From Monilinia fructicola (taxonomy: Eukaryota > Ascomycota > Leotiomycetes > Helotiales > Sclerotiniaceae): 64,000 nucleotides of DNA. This document shows, piece by piece, positions 36,338-47,154 of the stretch. Below the pieces are notes generated by a model. It worked only from the letters and a program-made list of their open reading frames with translations. It did not search any database and was not told the origin of the DNA. The position numbers were made by a program, and so were the translations under genes. The stretch lies in the NCBI GenBank assembly GCA_008692225.1, contig VICG01000016.1, positions 1,591,001 through 1,655,000 of the forward strand, given 5' to 3'. Position 1 is the first letter of the stretch. Each line of letters begins with the position of its first letter.

Positions 36338-39300
36338 TTACCCTACCCAAGCCAACGAATGTTCCAAGACTTCCAAGTCAATGCATCTACCAAGCACCCC
36401 ACGCCAGCCACCCCTAGGCCACCTCCTAACCCCCCACTTCCTCCCCTCATCCAACACCACCATGCCCAGACCAAAGGCCGCGGGCAAGAAAAAGTGTTCC
36501 GCGGGTCCACTGCTCGTTCCAAGCGCATTCTGTGATTGGGGGATGGAAAGCCAGGAGATAGCCATCGGGAGGGCAAAGGGGATCGCGGGAAAGATGAAGA
36601 GGTTCTGTGTTGCGGGGCTCGGGATGGGCGGGTGTTGAAAGATACTGAGGCCGCGGGTGTGGAGCGCGAGGAGGGAGAAGATTTGCCTAAACGGGGGGAG
36701 AGCGCGGGTGTTAGTGCTTGGAGGGGGGGGTTAATTGGGGGGTTTGGGGAGCTTGGGGGTGCGGGTCGGGGTCGGGGCGGGAGGCACATACCAGATGATG
36801 ATCATGAGAAACGAGGAGAGGATCTGCGGCAGGCCGAATGCCACGTTGGCCATGACGGGCCAAAACTCGGAAAAGGAGCCGGCGGGTAGCAGGTACGCGA
36901 TGGTTCTCTTCAGGTTGTCAAAGACGACTCGTCGGCGACAACCGCGCCGAAGGATTCGAGGAGAACCATGTCGGCGGCTTCGATTGCGATATCCGAGCCG
37001 CTTCCGAGGGCGATGCCAATGTCGGCGGCTTTGAGCGAGGGCGCGTCGTTCACGCCGTCGCCCGTCATGGCGACGATCTCGTGGCGTGTTTGGAATTCCC
37101 GCACGATGCGGAGTTTTTGCTCGGGCGTGGTGCGCGCGAAGACGATCTCCTCGTGTCTGCAGAGTTGCGCCCATTGGGTGTCGTTGAGGAGGATCATCTC
37201 TGGTCCGCTGAGCACGATGGATGTTGCGCGAGGGGCCGGCGGCATCTCTTTGTTGTCGTTCTCGGACGGGGGGCCGGAGTCGGGATGGGGTTTGTGTCGG
37301 GAGAGGGACGAGACATCTTTGACCATGTCCGGGGGGTTGGTTATGATGCCGCATTCGGTGGCGATGGCTTGCGCCGTTAGTGCAAGGTCTCCCGTTACCT
37401 ATCATCATGTCAGTCGAGTGTACAAAATGGAGGAGGGCGGAGCTCCTACCATGAAGATCCGAATCCCAGCTCGTCGCAATGTGGAAACGACCGAGGGGAT
37501 TCCGTCACGGGGTGGATCGACAATACCAAGCAGAGCTACCAATGTTAGGCCCGACCGGGCATGGGGTGATATCTCGGTTTCATGGTGGCTTGATTCGGGA
37601 GCTGTCCTCAATTCGTCTTTTCTGATCGTTTTTCGTGCTAGCAGAATGACTCGTCTGCCTTCTCTTGCCCAGCCGTTCTTGATTTCGTCAATCTCACCAA
37701 GGGTTTCGTCATCGAGCTCTTTCGAATCCCCGTCAATGGTAGTATACCTTGAGCATCGCGTGATCAATATATCCGGAGCCCCTTTAATGGTTAAAAGGCT
37801 GGGGGAAGAAAATCAGTTATTCTCTCACACGGGAAAATGGCATCTTACGTATCGTCGGAGCCAAAACTCGCGGCTTCTGCTTCTGGCAGAGCATAAGTCA
37901 AGCCGGAGGGTTCGGTAAGTGCCAGGGTTCGTAGCATGTATTTGTTCTTGCTGTTGAACGCCAATTCGAACGTTTTCCTCCACGCGTTTCGCAGTGCGGA
38001 AACGGGCCCCAGTGATTCGGAGAATCGTAATACAGCTTGATCCGTGGCGTCGCCGTTGATCTTTCTCTCCGGTAAGGGAAGGTGTACGCTGCTCGCATCG
38101 AACTCTCCGGGATTGCACAGTCCGGCAATGGCTCTCATTTGGGAGATGGCGGTTTTACCGCGGCCACTGGACATCATTTCATCTCTTGCAGTTTGAGGAG
38201 TCATGGTATGTGTTCCCATGCTGCATTCAGTGACGAACATTTTATTCTAGATATACTTAGTCTCTGGGTGGTTTGGTTGAGGATTCTCCCGTACCTTTGT
38301 AAGCGTGCCTGTCTTGTCTGAACAGATGACACTGACTGCGCCTAGAGTCTCAACCGCCTTCAAGGATTTACACAGGATTTTATTCTTGCGCATAAGATTT
38401 GCGGTAATGGTGAGGGATGCCGTCAAAGCAATCGGAAGACCTTAGGGGATAAATGCAATGGTGACAGAAACACAGTCCACGATCAGAGTTGGCACGTTGA
38501 TCCAATCCGGGTATGATTTTCTCAAGTATGCTGCCCTATCCTATAGATCAGCATTTGGTTTCCGGGGTCTCATGGATATCGCGATGCGCGTACCATATTA
38601 TGATAACAAGAACGATCACTAGGACAAAGTTGAGAACTTCTCGTTCAAGAGTCGTCATTCCGGTTTTGGGGGCGTTGGTTAATTTGGCAATTCTTCCAAA
38701 AACCGCTGTATCACCAGTAGCAACAACGATACCAAGACCGCTCCCAGAGATACAATGAATTCCTTGCAATCCGATACACTTGGTCTCTAGATAATTCTCA
38801 TCCGTGTTGTCCACCATCCCAGATAGTGGAAGTGATTCGCCTAACGTCGCCATTAGTTTCCGGAAGGTACACAGCTCCAGGGGGCATTGCATTACCGGTT
38901 AGAATAGATCGATCAAACTTTGCGTCCGAAGACATTTCAATAAATCGAACATCAGCCGGAAGCTTATTGCCCGCTTTGAGGTATAAAACATCTCCGGGGA
39001 CAATATCACTGGCGACGACAGTGACTTGAGCTCCATCTCTCAACAATAAGCAGTTATCCGGTAACATAGTCGTTATCGAAGCCATAACCCGAGATGAAGA
39101 CCAATCTTGCCACGCATTGAAAGCTGCTTGGATGAAGAACACTGCCAACAGAACGATAGCCAAAGCCAAGTTTCCTTGTGCCGGCGGATCTCCCAGGGGC
39201 TTTCGGGAAACAAATACGAGAATGGCGCCGAGGAGAAGAATAGATCCAAATCCTTTAAAAAAGTACCCAAGCACATTTTGAAAGAGGGTGTTGGGGGAGT

Positions 39301-39756
39301 GGGATGGGGTATTCTTCCCATATTGTGATAATCTCCGATGTACTTGTTCTTTTGAGAGACCTTGAGTTGCAGATGTTGACAGGCGCTTGAGAATCTCATC
39401 CGGCGTGATGGTATGCCAATCCAAATCCGAGAGGTCTAGAAATACGTCAAGATGTTGATGTGAATTCAGGTCTTGGGATACGAACCTTTGGCTGCCGATT
39501 TCTTTGCAAGTTGGACTTCTGCCGCATTTTTTTCTTGCGATCCTGAGATTTGGAATGATACGGTTCGGTACTGGATGGGAAGGGCCGATGATAGTTCGAT
39601 CGATGAACGTCTGTGAGGTCGAATACTTAGACTATCATGATCGACTGAGCTCCTTGAGTTTCTTCGCTCTAAGGCGGGGAAATTTCTTACTCCAGATTCT
39701 ACATCGACATAATGGATTCGACGAGAATGTGACTCTTTCTCTCCATCTTCTGTCAT
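36338..39756 (-). pseudogene. P2C-type (Na+/K+-ATPase-like) cation pump, disabled
   Basis: Seven exons splice in frame: 39486-39756, 38896-39435, 38594-38840, 38295-38535, 37849-38246, 37450-37798, then 37398 downward; a last piece lies at 36338-36690. Motifs of a P-type ATPase are clear: GDVLYLKAGNKLPADVRF and LTGES (actuator), SDKTGTLTK (phosphorylation Asp), TIKGAPDIL, TGD, and [20 protein letters not shown] (P domain). Similarity is to fungal P2C pumps. Three lesions disable it. TAA at 38442-38444 replaces Glu in PEGLP (transmembrane helix 4). A frame change lies near 36935, after [10 protein letters not shown], where several residues before RVVFDNLK are missing. The chain then jumps from SSFLMIIIW (helix 6) to QIFSLLALHTR (near helix 9), losing roughly 120-140 residues. 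The C-terminus (FFLPAAFGLGMVVLDEGRKW) survives. The N-terminal start chosen is MTEDGEK. It could instead be a strain-specific null allele or contain assembly errors. Confidence 0.85.
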
Positions 39757-41418
39757 CTTGGTTGGATAGCAACGGCTTGGGCAGGGTGGTGTTGGTGCAA
39801 GGAGATTTTCATGTAAAGCTCGGAATATAAGAAAGAATCTTGTCAACAGATGAGCCTGAATAACAAAGTGTTTTCCAGCAAGTATTGCCTCAAACTTGCA
39901 AGAAGATGAAGATACTTGATTGATTGCTTGAATATCAGGGGGGGCTCAATATTTGAAGGTTCAAGGGGTACAAGATCTGACAGCCAGCCTATTTACTTGC
40001 TTTGATAAACCTGATCAACAGCTGAGCTTCAAAATCCACCATCATAAGGTCTCGTGGAATAGTCCAGAGTAGGAACCATCTCCCGTCACATTTGATCCCA
40101 CTCTTTTAACAAATTTGAGCTAGACTTTGGCGAAGTCACGATAAATCGCTCATACAAACTCTCCACCAAAACAACGAACTGAGAGATTTTGATATCAATG
40201 AGGCAGCTGAAATCCATGTGATCAGTTGAAATGTATGGAGACCGAGGAGCTGGCACGCGTTTTGATTGCAATCCTCAAACGTGCTACTTTCTCTAACATT
40301 ACATTATGGATAATCATTACATCTCACACTTGTTAATGTAAAGTTCAAGGTAGCCTATCATACACTTATCGACCCAGCCCTCGAATTCTTCGACAAGATT
40401 CGCGATTTACCTAGAGACTCGAGTAGGAGCAATGATGAACTTCATTGCAGCTGTTGAAAAATTTCATCGACGCGAGGAAAATGCATCATAGAAGAAGAAA
40501 TTACCCCTGGAAGGTCCCCGGCCAATGATGTTAACCGAAGTAAGCCGCTCCACCCAATTCGAACATCCCATTATCAAAACGAAGCAAAACATCATGTTTT
40601 AGGACGCAAATAAGAATCATTGTTCTATTCTTTCTGCCATGAAATGCCTCATATGATTTATGAAGGATTCTTGGGATCTCTCAACAGCTTGGTTTAAATA
40701 TTGTTTGTTGTACCTTCCGCATTCGGATATTCAAGTAACCAGCCCATGGACGCCACCATCTATTGCTCTGGCAGAAGCCTGAGATGGGTTAGACGGTCGA
40801 CTTACTAGCTGGAGAGTATCTCAATGTACTTTGTATATGCTGCTCCTTGGCCAGCCGAGCCTGGGGCTCAAGAAATCGAAGTATAACGCGGAATGCTTTC
40901 TAAAATACAGCGGTAGCACGATGTAGTTAGCAAGTATATCCGTGTTAGAGAACGCTTCGATGCTCGGAACAGATAGAGGAAAATAAAGCCTCATACTGAC
41001 TTCATTTTCGCTCTGACTACTTGTTCAATGGGGACTCATGATTTATTCCTATTAATGATGGACCGATGTCCTTCTTGCAGGTTATGCTCTTGCTTTAATT
41101 GAAATACCGTCCAAGGACGCTTGCTTTTTTTTTCGGAGACATGTCTTTTTCAAATTCATGAGCTCTTCATTTGGCTGAAATTCATATAATATTTGAGGAA
41201 TCTATATTATCAAGTCGATATTCTTGTATATAAACTTAGTGGAGTTGTATTGAGCTTGTGATGTTATATCAGTGTCAACACTCAACAACTTCACCTCTTA
41301 GAATTCCACAAACTACACAAACTCCACATAGATCATCCTTATTCCACACTCATTCTCACACACACACACACTCTCTCTCTCTCTCTCCTTCCAACAAAGC
41401 GAGTCTCCACTTCACAGA
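39757..41418. other. Intergenic region (1.7 kb)
   Basis: Upstream region of the pump pseudogene and of the membrane-protein gene at 41419. The final 80 bases contain CACACACA and CTCTCTCT tracts (41355-41388) in the presumed leader. No coding feature is supported. Confidence 0.5.
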
Positions 41419-42017
41419 ATGCACTATGCACCACATTTCGAGTTCCTCTCCACCGCTATCTCACTTCTCATCTCAAGTCACCGCAACATCATTCATTTCT
41501 ATCCACACATATTCGTAAGTTTGACATACGAATTCAACCTCTAACCCTCCCCTCCCCTTTTCTCCTCCCCCTCCGATAAATCCCAACTAATCACCCCCAG
41601 CCCAGTGCAAACCCAAACATCCCCTTCATCTCGCATACGCAGAGACTCCCTTTGTTTCTAACCAGCCCCAATCCCCACCAATCCCCCATCCTAAACACCA
41701 GCACACTCTTCCTATCATTCATCCTCCTCTCAAGCCTCTACATCCATAACACACACGTCAAGTTCCACGCTTTTATTGTGCCCGTCGCTTTCAGCATTGC
41801 TTGGGGCGTATTAATCATAAAAGGAGTGGCTGTTCCCACGGACTTTGTTTTGTTTACTATATTTCCATGGCTGGTATTTGTTGGCCTGATGGGGAGTAGA
41901 GTGTGTGTGCAGGATTTGTGTGTTTTTGGAAGGAAGAGTCGGAGGGAGGATGCTGCGATTGGTAGAGATGAGGAATCCCCCTTTATTCAGGAAGAAGTGT
42001 CGGCTATGTGTAGATAA
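41419..42017 (+). CDS. Small multi-span membrane protein, copy A
   Basis: Two exons, 41419-41514 and 41601-42017 (86 bp intron, GTAAGT donor, CCCCCAG acceptor, phase 0), give 170 residues. It begins MHYAPHFEFLSTAISLLISS. Hydrophobic segments lie at about 10-20, 73-84, 90-106 and 110-130 (DFVLFTIFPWLVFVGLMGSR), followed by a charged tail (FGRKSRREDAAIGRDEES). It resembles the protein at 46088: K-F/L-H-A, then a hydrophobic helix, then VP/LP-x-D, then FPW and SR in the same order. I recognise no named family and no catalytic motif, so it is probably a lineage-specific membrane protein. Direct start evidence is the ATG in an A/C-rich context just after a CT-rich leader. Confidence 0.6.
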
Positions 42018-44664
42018 AATCCAATCATACATGTGCGGCTCGAGGGGTATTATAGGAGGTGTGAAAGAAGTGCCCAAATCTTAAGTAAGTACAGCACTTG
42101 AGTTTTCTGTTTCCATATCAATGTCAACTTAATTCCGTACTTAGAAAGCCGGTTGTTATTGGATGAGAGATGATGGCTTGGGTATATATGCAGTAGATCC
42201 CATACTTGCAGCTGCATTCCTGGAATCACCTCAACTCACCAGCGGGGCTTCTCAAATGAGATAGAAACAAGATTCCAAAACGCTGTGTCGAATCATCCAG
42301 GATTCTGGGGGTGTTTGGGCTCTTTGGGGTATCCCAATGTTGGGTCTCGTATGAAAACTCGGGTTGGTTCGAAGTACTGGTGTTGTGTAGATAATGCGGG
42401 ATGTTGGACGTGTCTAATTCTCAACTTCATTTGACATGATAGCCAAGGTATACTGGCTACGAGTAAAGTTACTCGGTGTTGTAATCTCCATTTCGACTTG
42501 GTTCTGAAGAGAAACTTCGAGCGAAAAAATCTGTTGATTTTCTCCCACGGATAAAGATGGTGCTCGCTCGAGGCTAGATGGATGAAATAATTTTCTTTGG
42601 CAAAAGAATATGGAAGTGATGCTTTTTTGGCCAATCAGCAGAGAATTGAGGACGTCTTAAGGATGACTTTGTTTGATATCTTTTCTGGAATTCTTCCGTA
42701 TTCTCAACTTATCCCCCTTTTCTCGTGGACTTTCTCGCGTTGAAATGAATTCTTTGTGTTTACGTCGATGTCTTTTAGAGCCTAGTCACAAGCAAATTGG
42801 CCGTGATATTATCAACCATAATCACACAAAATGAACATACATACTTGACTGTAAATCAAGACTCGGTGTCATTGAAGTACATTGATAGTTTACTATAGGG
42901 CTCGTAGCTTTTAAGTTATTAGATTGTATTTTCTGATATTCACTCGACTTATGCTTCGAATGTGTGGCTTTTGTTTCCTTCGCTTGTATCAGTCGTCAAA
43001 GTCGCTAACTTCGATATCGTAGTCTTTCGTTTGTCGTCATTTGGTGGAGTGTGATGGGAAATGTGACAGTAGCTGTTGATATATGTTTCCCAGATACCTT
43101 GCACTTCATTGTTGCATATTCTTTTTTCCTTCTCTATTTTGCCAGTGCTTCACCGTTGTTATTGATAGTCTCGATGGAATATTTGATGCTCGTTGTCCAG
43201 ATATGGGCGAAGGATGGCAAAATCGGGGTCATCCCACCGAAACGAAGGGACGAGTTGCTCCAACGAGGGTCAAGAAGCTATGGACTTTCAGGTGAATTTG
43301 ATGTAGCATAATCTGAAGAAAGAATAACATAATCAATATGAAAAGGCTACAGGGTTGAACATATGTGAAGGTTGTTTGGACTGGCTAACCAAGGCAACCG
43401 TTAAAGCTTTGCAATTGTTGTGCTTGACGTGTTGGGCAAGAAACCTGGGCCAAGACATTTGTTTCGAGGAAGCCTTACTTATTATGACAGAGAACCACAA
43501 GTTATCATTAATTAGTGGCAGAAAATTAACCTCAGTTTGCGGTTCTCCCTAATAGTGCACTAGAATATGCAGATATATCTCCAAAAATAGCTATGGTTTC
43601 TCAATATGGTAGATAGGATTAAAAATCGACTGGTTTCTCCAAGAGAAGAGGTCCAGAACATCTGCAGTAGCCCGAGTTTGTGTAATTTCACGGCCCCATC
43701 AGTGTTCCAGTGGTACTGCATGTATTTGACGTTGAAGGCTTACACGGGCGGGAGTTTGAGGGAGCCGTCGTCTGCTGTGTAACAAGAAAATCCTCCGAAG
43801 TGAACTCAGAAGGCTTTTGAGAGACTCTTCAACTTGGCCACCCATCTCGCTTGTCGGTGAACATTTAAGAACTTACACAAGTGGGCATTTTGAGGAACAG
43901 TGTTGGTCTTATGGCAAAAGAAAACCTGCCAAGACAGAATCGGAAGGTTTTTTCAAGTAGGTTCTACATGAACCCGCAATCTTTTGGCTATTGATAGTTT
44001 ATGAGGCTATACTAGTGGGTGTTGTGAAGAGCAGTCGCCTGTCGTGTGAGGTAACAAAAGCTCCCAAGTCAGGTTGAGGAAAATCTTGCAATGGATCTTA
44101 AATATGACTGTGCTATCGGCCTTCTATTGAAGTTTAAGAGTTTATTCATACGGATAGTTTGAAGACTAAACATCTGTTGCGTGGCAATGAAGGTGGTCGG
44201 AGAAGACTACTCACAGTAGGTTTTGAGTATGGGCGCATAACCAGCCTACTATTGTGCACACACTAATCAAGGTGGTGATTAAAAGTTTGACATGAAACTC
44301 TCGATTTTTAGGAGTATTAATATGCAATGCAGCGTAGCTAAAATATGGTAGGGTTGTATCTATATGACTCTCTGAAGAGGTAGCTTTTGCAGAGTGGAAA
44401 ATACCTCGACAAAGTGATCATAACGACAAGATAGAATAAAAGTCTCGCATCTCAAAAGAGTAAAGAAAAAGACATTATGAAAACCTGTAAATCCATCTCG
44501 CAGACCCCGCCAAAATTCTGTTGATTCCAAATTTCCCATCCCAATCAAACAACTCTCCTTCGTTACAATTTCATTCCTGTCATATATCTCTTAATAACCT
44601 AGCCAGCAACGTCTTGAGATGCTGCTCCATACTCCTCATATCTATGTCACATTTCTGTGCTCTC
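42018..44664. other. Intergenic region (2.6 kb)
   Basis: Short frames only. One of 86 codons at 43051-43311 has a hydrophobic middle but no supporting features. Nothing else can be supported. Confidence 0.5.
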
Positions 44665-45398
44665 TTATACTTCCTGGCTGTAGCCCTCGTAATCGTCCTG
44701 GATAGTATCGAGTACGAAACCAGGACTTCTCAACTCTCGACGTATGCCTGGCAAAGGATACATTGAACGGAGCATGACACCCATGTTGTCGTTAATGAAG
44801 GTCAATAATGCGTATGCTACATCAGGGAGGACTGTAAATGCTGCTGGAATAGCCGAAATTAAGTTCGATGCTAGGTCTGGAGCGTTGGCTATAGAAGTGT
44901 ATGATAGAGCCCAAGCTGAAAGGAGAAAAAGGGCCACGCAGGTTAAGAATAGACTGTGCACGATAAATATTAGACACAGTTGGTGACAATGATGGTTTTG
45001 CGAGGACAACTTACAGATTTTGGAATCTTCCACCGGTGTAGGCTTGACTGTAATAAGAAATGCGTTGAAAGTAGAGTACGATCCATATGGACAAAAAGCT
45101 ATAGATTGTTAGTGATATGTATATTTCTAGGTACAGCAACTTGCACTAGAAGAAAAATTCCTCGGGGAGTTTCGTGAAGCGTGAAGATGTCAAATTTTAC
45201 CTCTGGGGGTGTATAGACAACTGCAGTGAAGATAGTGGCCACTGCAAATAAAGGTTTCCGGCTTTGCATTCGAAGAAAATTTCGAGGAAGATTTTGGAGA
45301 CACTTTGGAACAGGCTTTTGAAGAACCTGTTGGGCAACCTTTTTAGGAAAAGTTGCTAGTTTGATGTACCAACCGTACTCTTCAGAGTCTGAGTTCAT
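44665..45398 (-). CDS. Four-helix membrane protein of unknown family
   Basis: Three exons, 45201-45398, 45015-45145 and 44665-44953, with introns of 55 and 61 bp, give 205 residues; all junctions keep frame. The start MNSDSEEYGWYIKL is the first ATG. Four hydrophobic segments are visible: about 49-62 (LFAVATIFTAVVY), 70-90 (LEIYISLTIYSFLSIWIVLY), 107-125 (LLFLTCVALFLLSAWALSY) and 139-160 (LISAIPAAFTVLPDVAYALL). The tail is acidic (DTIQDDYEGYSQEV). It does not obviously align with the two neighbouring plus-strand membrane proteins, though it shares size, topology class and location with them. No transporter or enzyme signature is seen. Function is unknown. Confidence 0.6.
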
Positions 45399-46087
45399 CT
45401 TTGTATAGTTGTTCGTGGATTGACAAAGATTTATATCAAGATCCAAGACCCTGCGCTATTGCTTGATTAGGTATCCATCAATTCAAAGGAGCAGGAGGGT
45501 ATAATTGCTTCCACTACCCACAAATCACCAAAGGAGGAAGATAGAACAGTAAAACGCCTCCAGCCACCCAGAGAATTTCAACTGTTATGACTGGAAACTT
45601 CGGAACTGTGTTGAATATGTTGTAAATTTTCGAATAGATGAAGTGTTCAAAGAACAGGCACACAACCGTTGAAGAGTCAAGGGGTGTGTTTTGCAGATCG
45701 AGTATTGAACGGAGATGGGGCCTAAGAGGACTTTATATGCCCGAGGCCTTGTGTACCCAAAAGAGCCTCAATTCTCGGAAGAAAACGGTAACGGCACTAC
45801 CTATTCATGTGCAACAGGTTGAATGACTGTAAGGCTCGACGCTTCTGTTTATATGCGTGTTCCCGAAGGCAAATAGTCTCTGCATTTGCATAGCCTGTGT
45901 ATGTGTAACACCTGCGTATATATTATTCCATCTGATGCCTTTTCTTCTCCCATTGAAGAATTAAATCATTCGCTCTTTGTGAAACCTTTCTATTCATCAT
46001 AGCTTTCGATTTTCATACGAGTGAAAATTATCATCAAAACTTCGCACTTGCTTTCTCTGCTCGAACTTTGCAAATATCGTTGCATCA
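45399..46087. other. Divergent upstream region between two membrane-protein genes
   Basis: 689 bp shared by the starts of the minus-strand gene (45398) and the plus-strand gene (46088). Only a 62-codon frame without features is present. Confidence 0.45.
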
Positions 46088-46618
46088 ATGAAGATTTCCG
46101 ATTTCTTGATCGCGATGGGCTGGTTGATCACCAGTACTAATTTTAGCTTGAGCCAACACCAAGAGGTATGTTATCCCCAAGTTCTTTCATACATGTTCAA
46201 GGACTCAAAATTGATATTTGTTCAGCTCCTTGAGATGTGGAATCTCCCCAGCTTCATCATCAACCCATCGATTACCACAATACTCGCACCTCTATCCGAA
46301 AACCCCAGCCAAGCATCAGAGCTTATGACTATCGTTTCCAAGTGTATATCTGTTGGCATATTGGCGAGGATCTACGATGTTGGACAACGTGAGAAACTAC
46401 ATGCTCCGATGTTCGTTCTCGCCTTTGGTGCATCGGTATTTTTATGGACCAAGATTGCTCTTCCAATAGATATTTACCTCTTCGTTGTCTTTCCCTGGAT
46501 CATGATGATAGGGTTGTTGATTAGCAGAATGAATGCCATGGTTTGGGGAATGGAGGATCAGTCGGTATCCGAGAAGACTAGTGGCTCCTCTATGCTCGAG
46601 CTTGTACCGGGGCTTTGA
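46088..46618 (+). CDS. Small multi-span membrane protein, copy B
   Basis: An open frame of 176 codons from ATG 46088. A 60-base GTATGT...TTCAG intron-like stretch (46167-46226) lies inside; because its length is a multiple of three both forms stay open, giving 176 or about 156 residues. The N-terminus (DFLIAMGWLITSTNFSLS) is hydrophobic. Two strong spans follow, about 118-133 (MFVLAFGASVFLWTKIALP) and 137-152 (YLFVVFPWIMMIGLLISR). The order KLHAP, helix, LP-x-D, FPW, SR repeats that of the protein at 41419, so the two look like diverged paralogues on the same strand 4.1 kb apart. Family and function are not recognised. Confidence 0.62.
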   Translation: MKISDFLIAMGWLITSTNFSLSQHQEVCYPQVLSYMFKDSKLIFVQLLEMWNLPSFIINPSITTILAPLSENPSQASELMTIVSKCISVGILARIYDVGQREKLHAPMFVLAFGASVFLWTKIALPIDIYLFVVFPWIMMIGLLISRMNAMVWGMEDQSVSEKTSGSSMLELVPGL

Positions 46619-47154
46619 TTAAGCCAGCTTTTGGCAGTATCAACAGATGCCATTTGCTTGGGATATAGTGCTGTAGCACCCTTGTGTGATCACACTCGGT
46701 GTTGGCACAGATTGGCTTGGTCCTTTTTATTTCATCCCTTTTTTTAATATATATATAAGCGAGGCTTTGATGGGATATGAATCTTTGGTCCACTGAGGCT
46801 TAGTATCAGGAAAGAGAAGGAAATCATCATCACTTTCTTTACTTTCATATTGGCCTTTTATTTGTCTTGAGTTTATTTATTACTTCACTCTTATTAGGAA
46901 AGGCTGGTGCAACTATCGTAGCACAAGTCTTTTCTTTCGTCATTACTTAATGATCGATTTTTGTAGCACGAAAAAACGTTCATTTTGCGAGTTGTAGTCT
47001 TTTAGGCTGCTTATTTAAGAATCACCAAATCAAAAAACCATGATAGGAATAATGCTTTGATTGTATTTGATTTATCGATTCTAACTATGCTCGCCATATG
47101 CTATTGGTGCCGAGTATAATTACAACGTGAAATGACTGGCTAACTTTATTCAAT

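Noticed and set aside
36968..37918. Open frame of 316 codons on the plus strand
   Set aside because: It lies antisense to the exons of the P-type pump, whose motifs are unmistakable on the minus strand; the frame is a shadow of GC-rich codons.
38798..38895. Apparent loss of the TGES motif in the pump (LTGNAMPPG)
   Set aside because: The sequence between 38841 and 38895 is a GT-AG intron; spliced, the frame reads LTGESLPLSG, so the actuator motif is intact.
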